Below the pieces are notes generated by a model. The model was not told where the DNA came from and did no database searches. It saw only the letters and a program-made list of their open reading frames with translations. DNA of 7,655 bases from Thermoplasmata archaeon (GTDB taxonomy: Archaea; Thermoplasmatota; Thermoplasmata; Halarchaeoplasmatales; Halarchaeoplasmataceae). Location: contig JAFDTP010000079.1 of NCBI GenBank assembly GCA_019594195.1, positions 1 to 7,655 of the forward strand, read 5' to 3'. The translations under genes were made by a program, and so were the position numbers. Shown here piece by piece: positions 1-6,671 of this stretch (position 1 is the stretch's first letter; each line of letters begins with the position of its first letter).

Positions 1-45
1 ATCCGCTCTTAAAAACCATTATTTCTTATTTTTTTAAAAGCATGA

Positions 46-72
46 ACTAGTAAAGAAAATAGATGATATCTT
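46..72 (-). terminator. Possible T-rich terminator of the ATPase gene
   Basis: Directly after the TAG stop, the minus strand carries short T-runs (ATTTT, ATTTTCTTT), followed further on by CTTTTAAAAAAATAAG. Archaeal terminators are often simple T-rich tracts without a hairpin. The T-runs here are short and interrupted, so this is a weak call based only on position and composition. Confidence 0.22.
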
Positions 73-78
73 AAAATA

Positions 79-2523
79 CTATTCGAGAGAATCTAAGAGT
101 TCATCGACTTCCTCTATATATTTTGATGAGGTCCCAACCTCTTCAAAATTACTCTTAGCTTTTAAAAATGCTTCTTTCGCCTTTTCTTGATCTCCCTTAT
201 CACGATAAGCTTTTCCAAGCTCTATCATGTCTTCTGCTTTAGGGAAGGGCACATCGAAGTTCTCCATTATATCTTCAGCCTCCTTTAATAGATCTATGGC
301 TTCATCTAATTCACCCTTTTCACGTTTTATCATCCCCTTAACTCTCTTAACACTTGCTAGCCCTAACTTCTCCCCTAGATCTATCATCCTTTCCTCAGCA
401 TCCTTCAATACTTTCTCTGCTTTTTCAAGATCACCTTTCCTAGCTAGAGCTTCTGATTTATTGAATCCACCCCAAGCGACGAACCGATCGTTTCCTATTT
501 TTTCAGCATAATCTATACATCTATCGAAATGTTCTATAGCCTCTTCATATTCCGCTGTTTTTAGGAACTGATCACCCATATTATTATGAACTCTTGACAA
601 TTGTCCGTATGTTTCTTTAGATTCTAAGATGGGAAGGCCTTTGTTGTAATATTGCATAGCTGTGTCATGATCTCCCTCAACTGCAAAAACATTACCTAGA
701 TCGATGTAATTCAAAGCCAATTCTTTGTTATTTCCTTCTTTCTGGGCATACTCGATGCCCTTTTCATAATGCTCCCGTGCTTCATCCAGATTACCGGACC
801 TCCAACAAATATATCCGAGACCTCTCTGACATTCAGCTACTCCTCTAGAAGAATCTTCAATCCCTTCTATGATTTCAAGTGATCGGTCGAAATATTGTCG
901 GGCTTCTTCATAATTTTCCATCTGTCTGTAAAGATGACCCAATCTTCTCAATGCGAGTGCTATCCTACTATCATCACCCAATGTTTCAGCCTCATCCAGG
1001 AATTTTTCGTAAAAATCCTTAGCAGATCCCCAATCACTGAAATCAAAATAGAGTTCCCCTATCCTTTTGAGTAGGTCCATCTTTTTCTCTTTAACATCAT
1101 CAATATTTTTACTTTTTTCTAAAGAATCTAGGGCTTTTTCAAAATGATCTATAGCTAAAGATATATCTAGACTTTTTAAAGAATTTTTAGCAGCTCTCAT
1201 AGAGTATCCATAAGCCTTATCGTATTCTTTTCCTTCATAGAAATGAAGTGATAATTCATAGAGATGATCTTCTATTTCGTCTTTATATATCTCCTCGATG
1301 GTGTTACCTATCATCTTATGGGTTACCCTTTTCCTACTCCTACCCATCTCTTCACGGAGTGCTGTTCTAGTCTGAAGGTGATCAAACCTGTATAACTCCT
1401 CTTCAACACCTTCCACTTCTTCCACTATACCTTGTTCTCTCAACTCGTCTATTATGTCTAATAGAGAAATGACATCCATGTCGACTACTCTTTCTAAAAG
1501 CTCAAATTCAAATTCGTCTCCGATCAAAGCTGCAAAATACAGCACCTTTTTTTCCTCTCTTCCAACCCTTTCTAACTTCCTGCTAGCTATATCCTTTAAA
1601 CTTGTCGGTAGTGATATATCGGATAAGGCTTTTTCTGGATCCCAACTTATAGTACCAGAAGACAATAGACCTTCCTTTTCCATCGCATCAAGTATCTCAA
1701 CGATATAGAATGGATTCCCTTCGGTTTCCCTATAGATAGTCCAGATCAGATCATCGGATAAATTCTCCCTATCAGTATAATCTCTGACAAGGTCAGCCAC
1801 AGAAGGTTGGTCTAATCTGGACACTTTGACCACATTTGCGAGATCTTCTTCCTTCATCCTTGTCAGTGTTTCCCGCATAGGAAGTTCTTCTTCCATATAC
1901 TTCAACTCATCGGTACGGTAGGCGCCCAAAAATAATATCTTATTATCGGTTATCTTCCTTGCTAGATGGTGCATCAATTGGGCAGACGACTGATCTATCC
2001 ATTGCAGATCGTCCATGAATAAAACTATCGGATCTTCTTCTGAAAGTTCTATAAGAAGGTCTGACACCTCGTTGAACATCATCTCCTGCTGATCGCTTAA
2101 AGAGATATCAGAAGCATCCTCTTCATCTATCTGACCGCCACCCATCCAACTCATAGGAGCAGAATCGGATGATGGTGTGGACGATGGTTGTACGAAACCA
2201 GGGCCAAAGCGGCCTTCTTCGATTGTTTCTTCTTCTTCCCTAAGATGTTCCTCTAGAGCTTCATAGAAAGGTAAGTATGGTTCAGTGCTTTCATAATAAA
2301 GGCATCTACTCCTTAGTACTTGAAACCCCTCTTCTCTGCATATATCTAGGAACTCTTCAGCCAAACGAGTTTTACCCACACCTATCTCACCCTTAATAAA
2401 TACTAATCTTCCTGAGGAAGAAGATACTAAGTCCTTATAATGTTTTAACTCATTTAGTTCATCCATTCGATCAATAAAGGAAATGTTATTTTCATTTTTA
2501 TCAAGATCACCTGATGTGGCCAT
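79..2523 (-). CDS. AAA/STAND-type ATPase with C-terminal TPR repeats
   Basis: An 814-residue predicted cytoplasmic NTPase of the AAA_16/MalT-like (STAND) class. The Walker A motif GEIGVGKT is at residues 45-52 and the Walker B VLFMDDLQW at 167-175. LGAYRTDE (199-206) fits the sensor region, and EGNPFYIVEIL (268-278) is a stretch typical of this class. A winged-helix-like connector (about 305-400) follows. Eight TPR units with an almost exact 40-residue period (conserved Gly/Ser at 489, 529, 570, 610, 650, 690, 730, 770) fill residues 485-797. Such proteins couple nucleotide-driven conformational change to ligand or partner sensing by the TPRs. No DNA-binding HTH, cyclase, kinase or nuclease output domain is visible, so the target is unknown. 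Residues 93-148 form an acidic, then Ser/Pro/Gly-rich insert between Walker A and B. The ATG at 2523 is chosen because a TATA-like box lies about 29 bp upstream and no Shine-Dalgarno site is present. The architecture is secure; the function is not. Confidence 0.9.
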   Translation of the reverse strand: MATSGDLDKNENNISFIDRMDELNELKHYKDLVSSSSGRLVFIKGEIGVGKTRLAEEFLDICREEGFQVLRSRCLYYESTEPYLPFYEALEEHLREEEETIEEGRFGPGFVQPSSTPSSDSAPMSWMGGGQIDEEDASDISLSDQQEMMFNEVSDLLIELSEEDPIVLFMDDLQWIDQSSAQLMHHLARKITDNKILFLGAYRTDELKYMEEELPMRETLTRMKEEDLANVVKVSRLDQPSVADLVRDYTDRENLSDDLIWTIYRETEGNPFYIVEILDAMEKEGLLSSGTISWDPEKALSDISLPTSLKDIASRKLERVGREEKKVLYFAALIGDEFEFELLERVVDMDVISLLDIIDELREQGIVEEVEGVEEELYRFDHLQTRTALREEMGRSRKRVTHKMIGNTIEEIYKDEIEDHLYELSLHFYEGKEYDKAYGYSMRAAKNSLKSLDISLAIDHFEKALDSLEKSKNIDDVKEKKMDLLKRIGELYFDFSDWGSAKDFYEKFLDEAETLGDDSRIALALRRLGHLYRQMENYEEARQYFDRSLEIIEGIEDSSRGVAECQRGLGYICWRSGNLDEAREHYEKGIEYAQKEGNNKELALNYIDLGNVFAVEGDHDTAMQYYNKGLPILESKETYGQLSRVHNNMGDQFLKTAEYEEAIEHFDRCIDYAEKIGNDRFVAWGGFNKSEALARKGDLEKAEKVLKDAEERMIDLGEKLGLASVKRVKGMIKREKGELDEAIDLLKEAEDIMENFDVPFPKAEDMIELGKAYRDKGDQEKAKEAFLKAKSNFEEVGTSSKYIEEVDELLDSLE
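154..1071 (-). repeat. Eight tandem TPR-coding units, about 120 bp period
   Basis: This segment encodes residues 485-790 of the ATPase gene. It reads as eight helix-turn-helix units whose (L/I/M)G positions recur every 40-41 residues, each followed by a pattern like G-(D/N)-(L/Y)-(D/E)-(E/K)-A. The 40-residue register, rather than the canonical 34, resembles the longer TPRs of MalT- and kinesin-light-chain-like proteins. The units are diverged at the DNA level, so this is an old protein repeat and not a recent tandem duplication. A half unit (AIDHFEKAL, about 457-465) precedes the array. Confidence 0.85.
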
Positions 2524-2547
2524 TCTATTAGACAGTGATACTCGTTT

Positions 2548-2556
2548 TTATTAAAA
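2548..2556 (-). promoter_or_regulatory. TATA-like box of the ATPase gene
   Basis: TTTTAATAA on the minus strand is centred about 29 bp before the ATG at 2523. It predicts a transcript start only a few bases before the start codon. The stretch between box and ATG has no Shine-Dalgarno sequence, which agrees with a leaderless or nearly leaderless mRNA. It also suggests that this gene is transcribed separately from the membrane-protein gene ending 90 bp upstream. Confidence 0.45.
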
Positions 2557-2613
2557 TTTACCCTAAGATAGCAATGAAAATGATTTAAAGAAAATCGGTT
2601 TTTTAGCCACTAT

Positions 2614-3525
2614 TCAAAGAAATTCCCAGTCATCACCGTTGTTCCTAGAATGATGTCTGACGTTACTTTTGGATGAAGACTGTTGATCACCTAATAGGTC
2701 TTCAGCTTTATTTTTAAGGTTCAGCACTTCATCTCTCCTCGTCTTTTTATCCCTAGGAGATTTCTCATTGTCCTTATTATCTCTTTCATCAACAACTCTA
2801 GGTATGCTTCCGCTGTTTTCCTTTCTTCCAGAATATCTTACAGGTCTCATCTCTTGTAGACTATCTCCTCCACGATGGGCTGAAGCTGTATTTTTATTTC
2901 GTGCAGGATTTTTAGCGTATCTATGTATAGAAGATATCTCCTTTTCAACGCTGCCTAAAGACCTAAGACCATCAGTGAATTCTCTCCTCTTTTCATAGGA
3001 GATGATTCCACCAATATAAGCAAATATTATAGTCAATATGTAACTGTTGGATTCAAAAGGTACGCCTGCCCATATCCTGTGAAAAAATGTGGTCCAATAT
3101 TGCTCAATGAATTCTAGATAAGGGCCGAAAAAGGTGCTAGACGTTGCCATGGCTAATATTTTATCGGGATACTCAATAACAGAATCTAGAGCAAAATAGA
3201 CATAACCATGTGTGAATAGATAATATATCGTACCGATTATGCCTAGAGCGACTATGGATGCCAAAATACCCTTTTTTGGACCTCCAGTACGTCTCCCACC
3301 CACGTATCCTGCAAGTATAGGACCGAAAAGAGGTATCCACCAAAGGATAGCGGATAAAACAACTATATATTTTACACCGCTCCAAAAATCATAAGTAATC
3401 TTACCGAACTCTTTGACTTTTCTTAAAGTATTACCACTTTTCCTTCTTTCTTTCAAAGTCAATAATCCTTCTTCCTCTAGTTTTCTCGTCGCAGGATCCC
3501 GATCCTTTTTTCTTCTCAGACGCAT
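2614..3525 (-). CDS. Unrecognised archaeal membrane protein with charged C-terminal tail
   Basis: I do not recognise the 303-residue product as a named family. It has a strongly basic N-terminus (MRLRRKKDRD) and an amphipathic charged stretch to about residue 45. Likely transmembrane helices lie at about 52-77, 86-105 and 160-178. The first helix ends in IPLFGPILAGYVGGRR, a Pro/Gly-rich pattern seen in several uncharacterised archaeal membrane proteins. The loop 106-159 is aromatic-rich and may lie outside the cell or in the interface. Residues 180-303 are hydrophilic, rich in Arg, Lys, Asp, Asn and Ser, probably disordered and cytoplasmic, and end in the acidic-aromatic tail DDWEFL. No signal peptide or enzyme motif is visible. 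Its own promoter and a tandem 12-bp repeat lie upstream. It is 90 bp upstream of the ATPase gene, but shared function is only inferred from proximity. The gene call is good; the function is unknown. Confidence 0.82.
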   Translation of the reverse strand: MRLRRKKDRDPATRKLEEEGLLTLKERRKSGNTLRKVKEFGKITYDFWSGVKYIVVLSAILWWIPLFGPILAGYVGGRRTGGPKKGILASIVALGIIGTIYYLFTHGYVYFALDSVIEYPDKILAMATSSTFFGPYLEFIEQYWTTFFHRIWAGVPFESNSYILTIIFAYIGGIISYEKRREFTDGLRSLGSVEKEISSIHRYAKNPARNKNTASAHRGGDSLQEMRPVRYSGRKENSGSIPRVVDERDNKDNEKSPRDKKTRRDEVLNLKNKAEDLLGDQQSSSKSNVRHHSRNNGDDWEFL

Positions 3526-3546
3526 TATATCCCACTATAGGGCCGA

Positions 3547-3570
3547 AACGTCCGACAGAACGTCCGACAA
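3547..3570. repeat. Tandem 12-bp direct repeat in promoter/leader of the membrane-protein gene
   Basis: Two adjacent copies of AACGTCCGACA (3547-3557 and 3559-3569) have a 12-bp period and are identical over 11 bases. The element is GC-rich inside an otherwise AT-rich spacer. On the minus strand it reads TGTCGGACGTT twice. It begins at about the transcript start predicted from the TATA-like box at 3591-3599, so it could be an operator bound by a repressor or part of the 5' leader. No hairpin-forming inverted repeat accounts for it. Confidence 0.75.
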
Positions 3571-3590
3571 TTAAACTAGGTTGTGCAAAT

Positions 3591-3599
3591 TATTTAAAT
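3591..3599 (-). promoter_or_regulatory. TATA-like box of the membrane-protein gene
   Basis: ATTTAAATA on the minus strand is centred at about 3595. The usual archaeal spacing of about 25 bp puts the transcript start near 3569-3570, at the edge of the tandem repeat, and gives a leader of about 45 nt before the ATG at 3525. Only a weak GTGGGAT sequence, not a clear Shine-Dalgarno site, precedes that ATG. Confidence 0.5.
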
Positions 3600-3630
3600 G
3601 TTTCTATGGTTTAAAGAACATGTCATACGT

Positions 3631-4986
3631 TTACTTGAGAGTTTGTAAAGCTTGTCGCACTTCTTCCCTATGCTTTTCAGCGAGTTCCTCTGTCGTCTTT
3701 TGATCGGGTGCCTCTGCATAGATCCTGTATTTGGGTTCTGTTCCAGATGGTCTGATAAGGACCCATCCATCTTCATAAAATATTTTTAATCCATCGGTGT
3801 CATCGATATCTTGATCTCCGTATTTATCTTTCAATATTTCAAGAAGTCGTCCTTTCAATCCATCTTCACAATACACGCTTTTTTTCTGTAAGGCATACTG
3901 AGGTAGCTGTTCAATCAGCCCTGAAAGAGAACCCTCCTTTGACACCAACTCTACTATTTTAGCTGCTGTCATCGCGGCGTCCCTACAGTACTGATGTTCG
4001 GCAAAGATAAGTCCGCCGTTTTCTTCCCCACCAAAAACAGCTCCCTCCTCTTTCATCTTTCTTGCTACTATGGGTGAGCCAACAGCAGTATAAATCAAAG
4101 TACCTCCATTATTTTCTACTACGTCCTTAACGCTGCTGGAAGATGAAACGGGAGTGACAACTATCCCTCCATCATTTTCTTCGATAAATTTCTTCGCTAG
4201 AAGGGTCAATATCTTATCTCCATGGATAAATTCACCGTCCTCGTCGATGAAAATGGTTCTATCGGCATCACCATCGTGGGCTATACCCATATCAGCCTTA
4301 GTTTCAGAAGTCAATTCGATGAGATCCTTCAGATTTTCTTCTGTAGGTTCACTATTATGGCCAGGAAATGAACCGTCCGGTTGAGCATTCAATGTGACTA
4401 CTTCACAGCCCAATTCTCTTAAGAGATAGGGTGTTAGATAACATCCAGCACCGTTAGCACAGTCTAGTATGATTTTAGGATCAAAATCAGCGATGACATC
4501 TTTATCTATCTTTTCTTCAATGGCTTCAAAATATATCTTTAGAGCATCTTCAGATCTTTTTTGACCTACCTCATCCCACTCTACGAGTTCAAATTCCTCT
4601 GAAAAGTAGATCTCTTCGATTTTTTCTTCCATCCATTCGATCAATTCCGTTCCATCATGGTCCACACACTTAATACCATTAAATTCTGGAGGGTTATGAG
4701 AGGCCGTGATCGCTATACCAAAATCTGATTTCTCTCTCGTATGATACTGAAGGGCGGGGGTAGGTACCTCTCCAACATCGATCACATCACAACCGGTAGC
4801 CATGAGTCCTGATGACACAGCATTTTTCAGCATGTAATTAGACCTACGCGTATCGGTCCCGATGGAGACCTCTTTCCCTTTACCTATCCAAGTCCCGATC
4901 GCCATACCTAATCTCAAGGCGAGATCTGAATCCATATCTTCGTTCACGGTTCCTCTAACACCATTAGTTCCAAACAATCGCGTCAT
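3631..4986 (-). CDS. glmM: Phosphoglucosamine mutase-type phosphohexomutase
   Basis: A 451-residue alpha-D-phosphohexomutase, full length for the family and cytoplasmic. It moves phosphate between C6 and C1 of a sugar, most likely glucosamine 6-phosphate to glucosamine 1-phosphate. All four signature elements are present: the catalytic phosphoserine loop TASHNP (Ser96), the Mg-binding loop DGDADR (Asp238, Asp240, Asp242), the sugar-specificity loop GEENGG (320-325), and the phosphate-binding loop RPSGTEP (412-418). The N-terminal FGTNGVRG is also typical. The GEENGG loop and overall length match archaeal GlmM proteins, but phosphomannomutase or phosphoglucomutase activity cannot be excluded, since archaeal members can be promiscuous. 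Its ATG overlaps the stop of the upstream nucleotidyltransferase as ATGA, and a strong Shine-Dalgarno site lies 7 nt before it, so the two are translationally coupled. This supports a shared NDP-sugar pathway. No truncation or missing residue is seen. Confidence 0.93.
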   Translation of the reverse strand: MTRLFGTNGVRGTVNEDMDSDLALRLGMAIGTWIGKGKEVSIGTDTRRSNYMLKNAVSSGLMATGCDVIDVGEVPTPALQYHTREKSDFGIAITASHNPPEFNGIKCVDHDGTELIEWMEEKIEEIYFSEEFELVEWDEVGQKRSEDALKIYFEAIEEKIDKDVIADFDPKIILDCANGAGCYLTPYLLRELGCEVVTLNAQPDGSFPGHNSEPTEENLKDLIELTSETKADMGIAHDGDADRTIFIDEDGEFIHGDKILTLLAKKFIEENDGGIVVTPVSSSSSVKDVVENNGGTLIYTAVGSPIVARKMKEEGAVFGGEENGGLIFAEHQYCRDAAMTAAKIVELVSKEGSLSGLIEQLPQYALQKKSVYCEDGLKGRLLEILKDKYGDQDIDDTDGLKIFYEDGWVLIRPSGTEPKYRIYAEAPDQKTTEELAEKHREEVRQALQTLK

Positions 4987-5966
4987 ATTTTTTCATCCTC
5001 CGGCTGCAATTTTTCATCTATTATCTCAGTATCTTCTTCAATATAAAGATCATCAGAAACTATAGAATTTCTGATCACAACTTCATCTTCTATCACAGCA
5101 TCATATCCAATGATACTGTTATTTATAGTGCAATCATCTCCTATCTCTACCCCATCGAATACGATCGACTCGTTGATCTCCGACACGCCGATAGTACAAC
5201 CCTCTCCAATAGTTACGTGATCACCAAGACTTCCTTTCACAACGCTATTTTCACCTATCAGTTTCTTTTCGCTTCTACGATCGAATAAAATCCTCTGAGC
5301 TTCAAAAAGACTAGACGGTCTACCACAATCTATCCAATATCCTTTGAATTCATATCCGAATAAACCGTCCTTAATCAATCTAGGAAAGATCTCCCTCTCC
5401 ATAGAAACTTTTTTTCCTTCGGGTATCGTCTCAAGAACTTCAGGTTCGAGTATATAGTGGCCTGCGTTTATCGTGTTTGAGCTAGCCTCTTCAAGTGAGG
5501 GTTTTTCTTGGAACATCTTTATCCTAGAATGATCATCAATATCCATGACTCCGAATTCCGTAGGATCTTCAACCTCCCATGCGGAAATCGCTCCGATACC
5601 CTGTTTTCTTTCATAGAATCTCAAAAAGGCCTCAAAGTCCAGACTAGAGATTATATCAGAATTTATAACAAAGAAAGTGTCCTCTATATAGTTCTCGACA
5701 TTTTTGACCGCTCCAGCCGTACCGAGTGGTTCGGGTTCATCCTCTACATGAACATCTAGGTCCAGTTCTAGGTCTTGGAAGTGCTCTCTAAGCATATCTA
5801 TCTTATAATTAGCTGCAAGTATCACATCATCCACTTGATCGGGTAGAGAATCTATTATATGCTCTATTAAAGGCTTATTTAGCAAAGGCAACAGTGGTTT
5901 GGGAGTTGTGTAAGTCAAAGGACGCATCCTAGTCCCAAATCCTCCTGAAAGTAGTATCGCCTGCAT
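4983..5966 (-). CDS. Sugar-phosphate nucleotidyltransferase (GMPP/GlmU-like)
   Basis: A 327-residue cytoplasmic NDP-sugar pyrophosphorylase that joins an NTP and a sugar 1-phosphate, releasing pyrophosphate. The N-terminal Rossmann-like catalytic domain has the signature GGFGTRMRPLT followed by PKPLLP (8-27). LGTAGAV (81-87), INSDI with the metal-binding Asp104, EKP (154-156), INAG (166-169) and YWIDCG (210-215) follow. Residues about 238-312 carry hexapeptide-like Val/Ile repeats of a short left-handed beta-helix. Archaeal bifunctional GlmU proteins are about 400 residues with a longer helix carrying acetyltransferase activity. This one is shorter and resembles mannose-1-phosphate guanylyltransferase/GCD1-type enzymes. 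The following glmM argues for glucosamine or N-acetylglucosamine 1-phosphate, so nucleotide and sugar remain open. The ATG is supported by GGAGGT 11 nt upstream. The motif has Ser103 where Gly is more usual (NSD rather than NGD). Confidence 0.9.
   Translation of the reverse strand: MQAILLSGGFGTRMRPLTYTTPKPLLPLLNKPLIEHIIDSLPDQVDDVILAANYKIDMLREHFQDLELDLDVHVEDEPEPLGTAGAVKNVENYIEDTFFVINSDIISSLDFEAFLRFYERKQGIGAISAWEVEDPTEFGVMDIDDHSRIKMFQEKPSLEEASSNTINAGHYILEPEVLETIPEGKKVSMEREIFPRLIKDGLFGYEFKGYWIDCGRPSSLFEAQRILFDRRSEKKLIGENSVVKGSLGDHVTIGEGCTIGVSEINESIVFDGVEIGDDCTINNSIIGYDAVIEDEVVIRNSIVSDDLYIEEDTEIIDEKLQPEDEKI
4994..5001 (-). promoter_or_regulatory. Shine-Dalgarno site of glmM
   Basis: GGAGGATG on the minus strand lies 7 nt before the glmM ATG, within the last codons of the nucleotidyltransferase gene. 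It fixes the start of glmM at the ATGA overlap and indicates reinitiation or coupled translation. Confidence 0.8.
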
Positions 5967-5977
5967 CGGCTGTAATT

Positions 5978-5983
5978 ACCTCC
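5978..5983 (-). promoter_or_regulatory. Shine-Dalgarno site of the nucleotidyltransferase gene
   Basis: A perfect GGAGGT on the minus strand lies 11 nt before the ATG at 5966. It decides this start. It also implies a leader or an upstream cistron on the mRNA, which fits co-transcription with the gene ending 33 bp upstream. The AT-rich stretch just upstream (5984-6000) looks TATA-like, but a start 25 bp from it would exclude this site from the message. Confidence 0.75.
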
Positions 5984-5999
5984 ATTATATTAATAAATA

Positions 6000-6449
6000 T
6001 TACGATTCAAATTTTTCGAGTTCTTCCATTATCTCCCCTACCGTTTCAAATTCATCAACAATCTCCAAGTCCCAGGTACCTATACCAAGTATCTTTTTCC
6101 CGTATTTGTGAGCAAAACATATCTCAGATAGTGTTCCATAGCCGCCGTCTATAGCTATAACGACGTCTCCATTCATCACCACGAGTGAATTCCTCATCAT
6201 ACCGAGTTCAGTTACTATCGCATGATCGATGAACTCATTCGCCTCTTTTCTATCGGATGAAGGAAGTATACCTATCGTTTCGCCGTTTTCCTTTTTTGCA
6301 CCTCTGCAAACCGATCTCATAACCCCTCCTCTTCCACCACATACGATGGTATGACCTTTTTTTGCTAAGTTTTTTCCCAGTTTTTCAGCTACTGAGAGAT
6401 CTTTTTTATCGACAGAACCTACGTCACCACCTATGACACTTACGTACAT
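6000..6449 (-). CDS. TIGR00725/LOG-like Rossmann-fold protein
   Basis: A 149-residue soluble protein of the TIGR00725 group within the LOG/'lysine decarboxylase-like' superfamily. It opens with a Rossmann strand and loop (VSVIGGDVG, 3-11). The nucleotide-phosphate loop CGGRGGVM (37-44), the GMMRN segment (83-87) with Arg86, and DGGYGTLSE (101-109) follow. The last corresponds to the PGGxGTxxE active-site motif of LOG phosphoribohydrolases, with Asp replacing the first Pro. The family binds a phosphorylated ligand. LOG members cleave nucleoside monophosphates, and a related group includes molybdenum-cofactor carrier proteins. The precise role of TIGR00725 proteins is not established, so no substrate is assigned. 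Length is normal for the group. The start is supported by a TATA-like box about 25 bp upstream and no Shine-Dalgarno site. It appears to be the first gene of the unit continuing into the nucleotidyltransferase and glmM. Confidence 0.88.
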   Translation of the reverse strand: MYVSVIGGDVGSVDKKDLSVAEKLGKNLAKKGHTIVCGGRGGVMRSVCRGAKKENGETIGILPSSDRKEANEFIDHAIVTELGMMRNSLVVMNGDVVIAIDGGYGTLSEICFAHKYGKKILGIGTWDLEIVDEFETVGEIMEELEKFES

Positions 6450-6469
6450 GTATGAAGTTAAGAAGAAAA

Positions 6470-6477
6470 GATATTAG
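6470..6477 (-). promoter_or_regulatory. TATA-like box of the TIGR00725-like gene
   Basis: CTAATATC on the minus strand is preceded by an A-rich run and centred about 24-25 bp before the ATG at 6449. That is the archaeal box-to-start distance, so the message is predicted to be leaderless. It would drive the three-gene unit down to glmM. Confidence 0.45.
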
Positions 6478-6525
6478 TTTTTTCCGAAGCTTCATAGCTC
6501 AGACTAAGCATTTACAAATAAAATC

Positions 6526-6660
6526 TCACGTGAACGACAGCCACTTCTCTATAAACGCAAAGTTCTCATACATAGATCTCCATTTTGTTTACCAGCTCTG
6601 AGCACTATTGATATAGGCAGCAAGTATATTGTCTATGATCTCGACGCACTGATCGCCTAA
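6526..6660 (-). other. Possible decayed coding remnant in the divergent spacer
   Basis: The central part of the 249-bp spacer is less AT-rich than a typical archaeal spacer. Read on the minus strand from 6660, one frame gives a protein-like segment (ending IIDNILAAYINSAQSW), a TAA stop at 6591-6589, then in the same frame a segment ending MYENFAFIEKWLSFT and a TGA at 6528-6526. The pattern of hydrophobic and charged residues resembles part of a real protein, perhaps a transposase or other mobile gene. I recognise no family, and two short open stretches can occur by chance. Confidence 0.2.
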
Positions 6661-6671
6661 ACCCTTTTGTT

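Noticed and set aside
1..19. Minus-strand ATG at 19-17 that could start a further gene running off the left edge
   Set aside because: Only six codons are visible, with no convincing promoter spacing or Shine-Dalgarno site.
3173..3385. Second minus-strand frame inside the membrane-protein gene, with a Cys/Tyr/Arg-rich product
   Set aside because: It is fully inside the longer frame that has promoter, membrane helices and sensible composition; the alternative has none of these.
5984..6000. TATA-like AT stretch directly before the nucleotidyltransferase gene as a separate promoter
   Set aside because: A start about 25 bp downstream would fall at about 5966 and leave out the perfect Shine-Dalgarno site, so it is more likely simply AT-rich spacer or part of a terminator.
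6488..6512. tRNA D-arm-like string TAGCTCAGACTAAGC
   Set aside because: No matching acceptor stem, anticodon arm or GGTTC-type T-arm follows at the right distances.
6527..6532. CACGTG palindrome in the divergent spacer as an operator
   Set aside because: A single 6-bp palindrome is expected by chance and sits more than 45 bp from either predicted promoter box.
6452..6601. Plus-strand open frame of 49 codons starting with ATG just beyond the LOG-like gene
   Set aside because: The product is basic and Ser/Phe/His-rich, unlike the acidic proteins of the window. It has no clear promoter or Shine-Dalgarno site and overlaps the predicted promoter of the minus-strand gene. A frame of this length is expected by chance.
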